Origin: Streptomyces ureilyticus
Lineage (GTDB): Bacteria > Actinomycetota > Actinomycetes > Streptomycetales > Streptomycetaceae
Length of the DNA: 39,344 nt
NCBI RefSeq assembly: GCF_011045025.1
Contig: NZ_JAAKZX010000081.1
Location: forward strand, 1-39,344
Direction of reading: 5' to 3'
Under the pieces are notes generated by a model, which saw only the letters and a list, made by a program, of their open reading frames with translations, made no database searches and had not been told where the DNA came from. The position numbers and the translations under genes were made by a program. Of the stretch, positions 7,691 through 14,587 are shown in pieces; positions within the stretch are counted from its first letter, which is position 1, and every line of letters starts with the position of its first letter.

Positions 7691-8259
7691 GCCCCGCACG
7701 AGGCCGGTCGCGTAGTCGTGATCGACCATTGCCCCCGGCAGGGCGTGGCACAGGTGGCAGTCGGGGCCGAGGGCTTCGACCAGAGCGGCGCGCAGCCGAC
7801 GGACCGGCGCCGTCTTGGCCGGGGAGGCGGCCAGTAGTGGAAACCCCCGTAGAGGCCGCCCTGGCACCGCTGCTCGGGCGGTACCGAGTCCGGAGGTACG
7901 CCCTCGTCGAGAGCCTGGACCAGCCATCTGCGCTCGATCGACTGGTACGTCTCCCCATCCCGGTGATCCTCGACCGGCCCTTCGGGCGTCTCCCCCCAGA
8001 AGCAGAGCTGCTGGTGCTCCCACCCTCGCTTCGAGGCGCGCTCGGCGCAGATCAGCTGACCGTCGCTCATCAGGTGACGGCGCCCGTCGCTCCCGAGGAT
8101 GGCCACCCGCGGCGAGGCGGGCACAGGAACACCGGACAGACCGCACGGCTTTCCGGCCTCGTCGCGAACTATCTGCTCGACCCGGTAGACGCCGAAATGG
8201 GCGTAGTCCCACAGCAGCTTGGCCCGGCGGTACGGCGGAAGGTCATCCAGGGTGGGCAT
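7691..8259 (-). pseudogene. 5' part of recombination endonuclease VII (HNH) gene
   Basis: From ATG 8259 (MPTLDDLPPYRRAKLLWDYA; ATG 8268 is an alternative) the protein runs through RVAILGSDGRRHLMSDGQL and an ERRWLVQALDEGVPP segment to GGFHYWPPP. There the frame slips (near 7820-7832): the continuation RRLRAALVEALGPDCHLCH, then VDHDYATGLVRG, is in the next frame. The CHLC pair and VDHDxxTGxVRG are the zinc ligand and catalytic signature of endonuclease VII family HNH enzymes, which cleave branched or recombining DNA in phages. The gene is cut after VRG by the insertion; the 3' fragment is at 4407-4636. Two lesions mean it is not functional. Confidence 0.7.
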
Positions 8260-8296
8260 GCGCCGCATCGTGTCGTACGGCACTGACAACGAACTG

Positions 8297-8328
8297 CCGG
8301 GCCCCGCGCTCGGGGTTGCGGGGCCCGG
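8297..8328. repeat. 11-bp perfect GC hairpin upstream of the endonuclease VII gene
   Basis: CCGGGCCCCGC (8297-8307) and GCGGGGCCCGG (8318-8328) enclose a 10-nt loop. It lies about 30-60 bp upstream of the minus-strand endonuclease VII start and also between it and the plus-strand genes at 8616. It could end an upstream transcript or shape the 5' leader. The rest of 8269-8615 shows no clear gene; the open minus frame to 8541 is Ala/Pro-rich and probably not translated. Confidence 0.55.
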
Positions 8329-8570
8329 AAGCCTGTAGGGGGGACCGGCGGGGGGACGTGCGGCCCCTGCCGTCCGGACGCTGGCAGCGGGCATGACCGC
8401 CTGTGCCTTCTCCGGCCCGCGCTCCGCTCGAGGCGCGCGGGCCGCGGACTGTAGCAGATCGGCCGTTCCCGGCGTTTGCGGCGGATTGGGTGCCAAGTGC
8501 GCCCACACACGCGGGAGATCGGAACGTCCGCCGGTGATCATCTCTGAGGCGCGGTTTGTAGCGAATGACC

Positions 8571-8576
8571 TATAGT
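8571..8576 (+). promoter_or_regulatory. -10-like hexamer before the 8616 gene
   Basis: TATAGT stands out in GC-rich DNA 40 bp upstream of the ATG at 8616. No good -35 hexamer is found at the usual distance, so this is a weak call. Confidence 0.25.
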
Positions 8577-8615
8577 GCCTGGTCGCAACCGCAAGATCCT
8601 CTCCAAGGGGCGGAC

Positions 8616-8774
8616 ATGATCAGCCTTACCGTGCTCGTCGTCCTCGCCGCCGCCGGCTACCGAGGAACCCGGCACGAGACGCCGCTCCTGGTGCACGGCA
8701 TCGAGTGGTTCGCCGTCGCAGGCGGTAAGGCTCTCCTCAACCGCTGGGACGACTCCCGCAAGGCCGCCGAATGA
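8616..8774 (+). CDS. 52-aa protein, phage/ICE type, unknown
   Basis: From ATG 8616 (MISLTVLVVLAAAGYRGTRH) with AAGGGGCGG upstream. A hydrophobic N-terminus (about 2-14) could be a short membrane segment. The rest is mixed (PLLVHGIEWFAVAGGKALLNRW). It overlaps the next gene by ATGA, so the two are translationally coupled. Small coupled ORFs like these are common in streptomycete integrative elements; function unknown. Confidence 0.6.
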   Translation: MISLTVLVVLAAAGYRGTRHETPLLVHGIEWFAVAGGKALLNRWDDSRKAAE

Positions 8775-8965
8775 CCCGCCCAGACAGCCCGGACCGGCGG
8801 CTGAGCTCCGGCGGCACACGCATCCGCGTCAAGCGCGCCTGCAACAGCTGCGCACGCTACATCGGCGACGCCACAGACGAAGAGATCGAAGCCTGCCTCA
8901 CTGGCCGCCCACTCCCTGACGTCCGCCACGAATGCCCACACTGCACGACCGGAGGTCAGTCGTGA
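8771..8965 (+). CDS. 64-aa CxxC...CxxC protein, possible zinc ribbon
   Basis: From the ATG that overlaps the previous stop (ATGA at 8771-8774). It contains two cysteine pairs, CNSCARYIGD near residue 24 and HECPHCTTGG near the C-terminus. Their 30-residue spacing fits a small zinc ribbon. It overlaps the next start by GTGA. Likely part of a prophage/ICE operon; no defined function. Confidence 0.6.
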   Translation: MTRPDSPDRRLSSGGTRIRVKRACNSCARYIGDATDEEIEACLTGRPLPDVRHECPHCTTGGQS

Positions 8966-9075
8966 CCCGCGCGCTCACGCCCGCCGCGTCCCGGTACGTC
9001 AACGGGAAGGCCCGCGCCATGGTCAGTCACAGGCGAGTTCACCCCCCAGCGCGGCTGCGCCGCTTAGCGCCATAG
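8962..9075 (+). pseudogene. truncated start of the next ICE/prophage gene
   Basis: A GTG overlapping the previous stop (GTGA at 8962-8965) opens a 37-codon frame beginning VTRALTPAASRYVNGKARAM. The beginning looks like real coding sequence coupled to the upstream pair, but after about 22 codons it runs into the 3' end of the PIN gene on the other strand and stops at 9075. I infer that the body of this gene was lost when the PIN-kinase-nuclease block joined here. Confidence 0.4.
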
Positions 9076-10253
9076 GGTCCCCAGAACAGCGTGGCGGCGA
9101 GTAGGACCGCTTCCAAGGTGGTGATCTCACCCCCTTGTACGCGCTCGCGTACGTTCTTGATGGCGTCGTCTTCCAGCACTGCCAGTGCGCCCACCAGGGA
9201 CGAGTACTCAGTTTGCAAGTCCGGCAGGGCTGTGAGGTCGTTCACGGAGAGGGGCTCTGGTTCGGCGCTGCGCAGAATCGTGAGGCGCGGTTCATCGCCT
9301 CCGGGTGTGAGAAGAACACGCGTCTCCCACGCGCACGCCACCGGCGCGATCCGCTCAGACCCTGCCACTTGTGCAACGGCGCCCACGACCCAGCGCGTTG
9401 TCGCCGTGCACCATTCGTGGTCTCCGATGCGGTACGACGCCACATCTCGGTAGGAGCTCAGGTTGATGACCGGCTTCGTCAGCCAGAGGCTGGCGAGGTC
9501 TGTTTGCGTCCCGTCGAATGGCCAAGCGCCTGTGGTGCACCGAATGGCGCGCTGCGTCCCGTCGGCAGCGCCCAACCTGAGTGCGGCCTCGCTGATGACG
9601 TCGTAGCTGCTCGGGGAGTTCAGTGCCGCCTCGACCGAGACGTCATCGGTCTCGGCAGGCTCCGTGAGGCGGGAGACCACTTCATCGAGGCTCGTCACGT
9701 GTACGAACCGGTCGCCGAGGTCCGCGACGTCCTCGTCCATCGGGAAGGCGTAGGACGAGCCGTCCGTGAAGTCCTTCGTGTTCGAGCTGACGAAGAAGAC
9801 CGTCTCCTCGGGGTGTTCTCGGGCGTACTCGACCGCTGAGAGCCAGATCGATGCATCCCTGGCACCGGTCTTGGCCCCCTTGGACGCCTTGCACGGCGGG
9901 AGCGCGTTCGCCTCACGGAACATAGCTTCACGCATGGCACCCTCGCTCACAGGGATCGTCTCAGCGATCTCTCTGTACGCCTTTCGCCAGTGGTCCCTGA
10001 TCCGCTCAAGATCGCATGGGTCGAGTCTGGCCTTCAGTCCCCATGGCGTGAGCTGGGCGACGGACTCGATCGCCGCGGCTGCCGCAGCGTGCTTCTCCCT
10101 GTACTTCACCGCGTGCTGAGCGGCGAGCTCCTCCATCACCATCCAGGGAACAGCAACGCCGTGCACGCCGACGGCTCGAATCGTCCGAAGAAAGTCGGCG
10201 CTGCTGTCGTCCAGGGACATACCCCGGAGGATGCACGTATCGAGGATGATCAA
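9039..10253 (-). CDS. PIN-domain protein (DUF4935-like)
   Basis: A 404-aa protein starting at TTG 10253 (MIILDTCILRG) with AGGAG eight bases upstream. The N-terminal 165 residues carry PIN nuclease landmarks: Asp5 at the end of the first strand, Glu41/Glu42 in MVMEELAAQ, Asp133 in GARDASIWLSAVEYA, and Asn158/Asp161 in VSSNTKDF. These are the metal-binding acids of PIN ribonucleases, and the spacing fits the DUF4935 type. The C-terminal 230 residues are of unknown fold. It is divergent from the P-loop kinase gene and no antitoxin is seen next to it. An RNA-cleaving role in stress or defence is inferred. Confidence 0.8.
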   Translation of the reverse strand: MIILDTCILRGMSLDDSSADFLRTIRAVGVHGVAVPWMVMEELAAQHAVKYREKHAAAAAAIESVAQLTPWGLKARLDPCDLERIRDHWRKAYREIAETIPVSEGAMREAMFREANALPPCKASKGAKTGARDASIWLSAVEYAREHPEETVFFVSSNTKDFTDGSSYAFPMDEDVADLGDRFVHVTSLDEVVSRLTEPAETDDVSVEAALNSPSSYDVISEAALRLGAADGTQRAIRCTTGAWPFDGTQTDLASLWLTKPVINLSSYRDVASYRIGDHEWCTATTRWVVGAVAQVAGSERIAPVACAWETRVLLTPGGDEPRLTILRSAEPEPLSVNDLTALPDLQTEYSSLVGALAVLEDDAIKNVRERVQGGEITTLEAVLLAATLFWGPYGAKRRSRAGG

Positions 10254-10395
10254 GGGGTCGGCTCCTGGTCTCTCGGCACTGAGTGATCGAGGTTCTCAGA
10301 CTCATGTGCTGCGTGCACCTGGGTTCGGCCCGCGCGGCGAGGACGGCGGGTGGCAGGCTGGTCAGGAGGATCGCCGCAGTGAAGGAGAGACACAG

Positions 10396-11076
10396 GTGAA
10401 GACGGCGCCCACCCAGGAAGCCGGACCGGGACGGACGGAGGGATCAGTGGTGTACCTGCTGGTCGGGCTGACCGGCTCGGGCAAGACGACGTACGCGAAG
10501 CGCCGCCTGGAGCCGGCCGGGGTGACCCGGTTGTCCGTGGACGAGCGCGTGTACGCCCGGCACGGCCGCTACGGCGTCGACTACCCCGAGCGGGACTACT
10601 TCGCCCTCGAGACCCCCGTCGTCGCGGAGGTCCGCAACGAGCTGGTCGACCTGGTGGCCGCCGGACGGTCCGCCGTGCTCGATCACGGGCTGTGGACCCG
10701 GAAGGAACGCGACGAGTGGAGGCAGCTCATCCGGGAAGCGGGCGGCCACCCTCGGCTGCTGTACTTCCCCGTGCCCCGTGAGGAGCTGCTGAGGCGTCTG
10801 AACGAGCGCAACGGTCGTGAGGACGCCAACGCGCTGACCGTCACCGAGTCGGCGCTGGACGACTTCTACGCCCGGTTCGAGCCGCCCACCGGCGAGGACG
10901 AAGAGATCATCGAACCCGGCTCGTTCTGCCGGAGTGCCCGCCTGCTGCGCGACGATGCCCTACGGCTGAGCGTCCGTGAATTCGCCGCCTACCTGGGCGT
11001 GAGCGACGGTGCGGTATCGAAGTGGGAGGCGGGCGGGGACAGTTACCGGCCGCGCACCGACGAGCCCCTCGCGTGA
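10396..11076 (+). CDS. P-loop kinase-like ATPase with HTH fragment at C-terminus
   Basis: A 226-aa protein from GTG 10396, preceded by GGAGAG. The longer frame from 10231 overlaps the PIN start and lacks a ribosome site. Walker A is GLTGSGKTTYAK (about residue 24-35), followed by a DERV segment, LDHGLWTRKERDEW, and a lid-like RRLNERNGRED. This is the layout of predicted AAA_33 kinases, related in fold to zeta toxins and polynucleotide kinases. The last 45 residues read ALRLSVREFAAYLGVSDGAV then SKWEAGG, an XRE helix-turn-helix of a kind found at the start of streptomycete regulators. So the kinase seems fused to a truncated regulator. Substrate unknown. Confidence 0.75.
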   Translation: MKTAPTQEAGPGRTEGSVVYLLVGLTGSGKTTYAKRRLEPAGVTRLSVDERVYARHGRYGVDYPERDYFALETPVVAEVRNELVDLVAAGRSAVLDHGLWTRKERDEWRQLIREAGGHPRLLYFPVPREELLRRLNERNGREDANALTVTESALDDFYARFEPPTGEDEEIIEPGSFCRSARLLRDDALRLSVREFAAYLGVSDGAVSKWEAGGDSYRPRTDEPLA

Positions 11077-11151
11077 AAGGCCACCTGCGGCTACTCGGAT
11101 GAGATGATCGCGTCTGGCTGTGCGTGGTCGGTTCGGAGAGAGGGTGCCAGG

Positions 11152-12219
11152 GTGCTCAAGGACTCCTCGTTACGGGGCTACTTGCTGGAAGAGTCGCTGG
11201 CTTGGTTGCTGCGCTCCAGCGGCTACCGGCTGCTCGTCCATGAGCGCCAGGACCCAGTCGAATTGGTCAGTGAGGGCGAAACGCTCCGGGTCCGCGGACG
11301 AGGTGCGCTCCACCAGGTCGATGTGCTCGGGGAGTTCACGTTCACTCCGGCGTTCTCCATGCCCGTACGTCTGTTCCTGGAGGCGAAGTACGAGCAGAAG
11401 CGCTGCGGCCTGGACAAGGTGCGCAACGCTCACGGTGTGGTGCACGACGTGAACGAGAACTTCATGACGGGCCCGGGGACACGGCCGCGGCAGCGGTACA
11501 AGTACTCGTACGCCCTGTTCTCCGCGAGCGGGTTCTCCCCAGACGCCCAGAAGTACGCGCTCGCCCACCAGATCTCCCTGGTGGACCTGTCCGGTGCTTC
11601 CTTCGTCTGGCTGCTCGGCCACATCGGAACCACCGTGCAGAGCCTGTTCAAGGCACAGCAGCACCTTCCCGGGAAGAGCCCCTTTCCCGTGAACTGGATG
11701 CGTACGGAACTGCGGCGGGCGCTGGGGACCTCCCCGCTGCACTTGCTGCCGCAGCCGGCCGTGCCCGACGGGAAATTCATGCAGGCGGCCGCCTCGGCCC
11801 TGTCCGAATTCGCCGAAGCCCTGCGTGGCCGCAGCGCCGTGGAGCTGCTCCTGGGCTTTCCTTCCGCACCGTTCGTCCTGCCGCTCGCCACGGATGACCA
11901 TCAGCGGTTTCTGGAGTACGCGGAAGCCAGGCCGGACCACGCCGTGCGGATCAGGCGGCGGGGCACGGGTATCGCCGCGGAGTGGATGCTGTCGCCCGCC
12001 GACGCGGTCGACGCTTACGAACTTGCCTTCAAACTCCCGCACCACATCGAGGAGTGGATCAGCGGTGTGGAGGAGAAGGAACGCCGCCGCACCGTCGAGG
12101 TCAAGGAGCAGTTCCTGTCCACGATCACGCTCTACCGCGTGAACGGCGCTGGCGTACACACCTATCAGTTGCGCTATGAGGCGAGTTCGCTTTCCCAGGC
12201 CGGGACTCCTTCGGCGTAG
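11152..12219 (+). CDS. restriction-endonuclease-fold protein (PD-(D/E)XK, Mrr-like)
   Basis: A 355-aa protein from GTG 11152, with GGAGAG eight bases upstream; an in-frame ATG at 11104 would add 16 residues without a ribosome site. The N-terminal nuclease core has Asp57 in HQVDVLGEF and Glu77-x-Lys79 in LFLEAKYEQ, then DKVRNAHGVVHDV. A later SYALFSASGFSPDAQKYA and HQISLVDLSG fit the Mrr/restriction-endonuclease-like fold. The C-terminal half (about 190-355) is unknown. It is convergent with the helicase operon and separated from it by a hairpin terminator. Placement beside a methyltransferase-helicase system suggests a defence nuclease, but it lies on the opposite strand and may be independent. 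Confidence 0.8.
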   Translation: MLKDSSLRGYLLEESLAWLLRSSGYRLLVHERQDPVELVSEGETLRVRGRGALHQVDVLGEFTFTPAFSMPVRLFLEAKYEQKRCGLDKVRNAHGVVHDVNENFMTGPGTRPRQRYKYSYALFSASGFSPDAQKYALAHQISLVDLSGASFVWLLGHIGTTVQSLFKAQQHLPGKSPFPVNWMRTELRRALGTSPLHLLPQPAVPDGKFMQAAASALSEFAEALRGRSAVELLLGFPSAPFVLPLATDDHQRFLEYAEARPDHAVRIRRRGTGIAAEWMLSPADAVDAYELAFKLPHHIEEWISGVEEKERRRTVEVKEQFLSTITLYRVNGAGVHTYQLRYEASSLSQAGTPSA

Positions 12220-12232
12220 ACGCCCCGGGGGG

Positions 12233-12266
12233 CGGTGCCGTGCGCCATCCGAGGCGTACGGCACCG
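12233..12266. terminator. bidirectional hairpin terminator between nuclease gene and helicase operon
   Basis: A 14-bp stem (12233-12246 with 12253-12266), including one G-U pair, closes a 6-nt ATCCGA loop. It lies between the stop at 12219 (+) and the stop at 12281 (-), so it can terminate both the nuclease gene and the long minus-strand operon. Confidence 0.8.
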
Positions 12267-12280
12267 GAGCGCAGGGCTGC

Positions 12281-14587
12281 TCAGATCGGCAGGTAGGGGC
12301 TGGGCTTGTCGTGCCAGCTGATGGTCAGGGCGTCGCGGGCGCGGGTCGTGGCGACGAACAGCAGGGAGCGGGCTTTGCGCTGCTCGCGTTCGTAGCGGGG
12401 CGGGTCTTCGGTGCGGTAGCGCTCGATGACGCTGGTGCGCGGGATGATGCCGTCGCTGGCGCCGACGATGGCGAGGCGCTGGTATTCGAGGCCCTTGAAG
12501 CGGTGCATGGTGCCGACGTGGACTTCGCCGTCGCCCTTGGGGCCGTCCTTGGTGAGTTCTGCGCAGGTGATGCCGGCCTTGGTGGCCAGGTAGTACATGG
12601 CCTGGCTGACCATGTCGCGGTCGGCGACGCAGACGGCGATGCGGCCGCTCGGGTCGAGGGGGGCGCCGTGGTCGTCGGTGGACAGTTCCTCGCGCCAGGT
12701 GCTCAGGGTGGTGGCGAGTCCGGCGAGTTCGTCGTTCCAGGTGTCGTACCGCTGGAAGTCGGGCTTGGGACCGTGGAGGACGGAACGGTATCCGGCGAGC
12801 GTGTCGGTGCCGTCGTCGAGGTCGTCGTACGTGACCTTCAGGTTCTTGTTCTTGGGGTCGACGACGCGGAGGGCCTCGGCGAGGATCTCCTTCGTGGTGC
12901 GGTAGCTGAGGGTCAGCCGTGCGGCGCGGCCGCGGATGTTGATGCCCAGAGCCCCGAGGGCGACCTGGTGGTCGTAGATGCGCTGGTGGGTGTCGCCCGC
13001 GACGAACAGGTCGTTGGGCTGGTCGGGGTCGGCCATGGCGCGCAGCATCTTCCAGTGCGCGGGGCGCAGGTCCTGGGCCTCGTCGACGACGATGTGCCGG
13101 TAGCGGTAGCCGAGATAGCGCATGCCGGAGCTGTCGTCGCGGTGGATGAGGTCCTTGCCGCCGATCTCGTCCTTGTACTCGCGGCGGGCCCTGATCTTCG
13201 CGGCGCGTTCGATCTCGAAGCGGGCGGCGCGTTCGGCGGCCTGGCCCCAGGTTTCAACGCCGAGCTTGTCGAGGCGGGCGGTGAACTGCTCGATGAGCTT
13301 CCAGATGTGGTTGCGCTCGGGGCGGGTCAGCGCGCGGCCCCGGCCGGCGCGGCGGGCCTTGAAGTAGTCGGAGCGGGTGGGGACCGACTGGCCGAGGATG
13401 ACCTGCTCCCATTCCTCGAGGAGGAACTCCGGCTCGAAGCGTGGGTCGTCGAGTTCGGCCAGCAGCTGGCGCATCTCGTTCAGGGCCACGTGGTCGTAGA
13501 CGCGCTGCTTTCCGCGTCCGGGTGCGGTGTTCTCGCCCAGGACGCGGGCGGCGAGCTGGTCGATGTGGGCGATGTCGACGCGGGCCAGCAGGTCCGGTTC
13601 GACGAGGGAGGCGAGCCGCAGGCGCAGGTCGGTGGTGAGGTTCTTGGTGAAGGTGGTCAGCAGGATCGGCTTGTTGTGGCCGGGGGGCAGTTGCTCGGCG
13701 AGGTGTTTGACGCGGTGCAGGGCGACGATCGTCTTGCCGGTGCCGGGGCCGCCGGAGACGCGGGCGGGGCCGTTGTAGTGGCGGTGGACGATGCGTTCCT
13801 GGGTGGGGTGGAGGAAGACCTTCCAGGCGCGGAAGTCGCCCTCCTCGATGACGGCGCGCACGGCGTCGTCGACCGTGGTGACCTTCGTGCGGGAGAGCGC
13901 CGTGGCGAAGTCGTCGGGATCGGGCTTCTGGTCGAGCTCGACGGGTGCGGTGATCTCCCGGCGTACCTCGTCGATGTCCATCCCGGCGGCCAGGCCGTAC
14001 AGGATGTCCTTCGACAACAGGGGGGCGCCCTCGACGAGTTGGTCGAGTTCGGCGCTGGTGGTCACCGTGAGGGCCAGCTCGATCAGCTGCTCGGCGACGC
14101 CGAGCCCCCGCAGTTGCCCGGCGTCGTACGCGGCCAGCAGCGCCGGCGCCGAAGGCTCGGGTTCGGGGACAGTCTCGGGCTCAGGGGCCTGCTCCTCCGG
14201 TTCGGCCGGGGTGAGCGTGATGCCGACCCTGCGCAGGGCGCTGTCGCCGACGACGGCGAGGTCGACGAACTCGATCTCGCCGGTGACGCGGTTGACGGCG
14301 ACCTGCAGCTCTTCGTAGACGTCCTTGCGGTGCCGGACGGCGATGACCAGCCAGTTCTCGGCGCCGTCCGCGTCGACCCCGGTGGGGGTGAGCAGGGCCC
14401 GGTAGTCCTGGTTGACGCGGGCGGACCAGATACGGGAGTCGCCCTTGAGCTTCTTCTTCCTGAGCCCCGGGAGATCGGGGTTGTTCCGGAAGTTGTGGCA
14501 GAAGTCGTAGAACTGGGCCTTGACCGAGCGGTCGAGCTTGTACAGCTCCTGTTCGGCTTTGCGGTACAGGCTGAGCCGGGCGGTCAT
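12281..14587 (-). CDS. UvrD-like (SF1) helicase with RelE-like N-terminal domain
   Basis: A 768-aa protein from ATG 14587, which overlaps the upstream stop (ATGA). The first 95 residues (LSLYRKAEQELYKLDRSVKA, LRKKKLKGDSRIWSARVNQD, ENWLVIAVRHRKDVYEEL) have the pattern of a RelE/ParE toxin fold. A linker of about 150 residues follows. The SF1 helicase has Walker A GGPGTGKT (about 277-284), a VVDEAQD box (about 497-503), a THQRIYDHQ motif, MHRFKGLEYQRLAIVGASDG and FVATTRARD near the C-terminus. It should translocate on single-stranded DNA. It is the last gene of the four-gene coupled operon. DISARM does not normally include such a protein. Confidence 0.92.
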   Translation of the reverse strand: MTARLSLYRKAEQELYKLDRSVKAQFYDFCHNFRNNPDLPGLRKKKLKGDSRIWSARVNQDYRALLTPTGVDADGAENWLVIAVRHRKDVYEELQVAVNRVTGEIEFVDLAVVGDSALRRVGITLTPAEPEEQAPEPETVPEPEPSAPALLAAYDAGQLRGLGVAEQLIELALTVTTSAELDQLVEGAPLLSKDILYGLAAGMDIDEVRREITAPVELDQKPDPDDFATALSRTKVTTVDDAVRAVIEEGDFRAWKVFLHPTQERIVHRHYNGPARVSGGPGTGKTIVALHRVKHLAEQLPPGHNKPILLTTFTKNLTTDLRLRLASLVEPDLLARVDIAHIDQLAARVLGENTAPGRGKQRVYDHVALNEMRQLLAELDDPRFEPEFLLEEWEQVILGQSVPTRSDYFKARRAGRGRALTRPERNHIWKLIEQFTARLDKLGVETWGQAAERAARFEIERAAKIRARREYKDEIGGKDLIHRDDSSGMRYLGYRYRHIVVDEAQDLRPAHWKMLRAMADPDQPNDLFVAGDTHQRIYDHQVALGALGINIRGRAARLTLSYRTTKEILAEALRVVDPKNKNLKVTYDDLDDGTDTLAGYRSVLHGPKPDFQRYDTWNDELAGLATTLSTWREELSTDDHGAPLDPSGRIAVCVADRDMVSQAMYYLATKAGITCAELTKDGPKGDGEVHVGTMHRFKGLEYQRLAIVGASDGIIPRTSVIERYRTEDPPRYEREQRKARSLLFVATTRARDALTISWHDKPSPYLPI

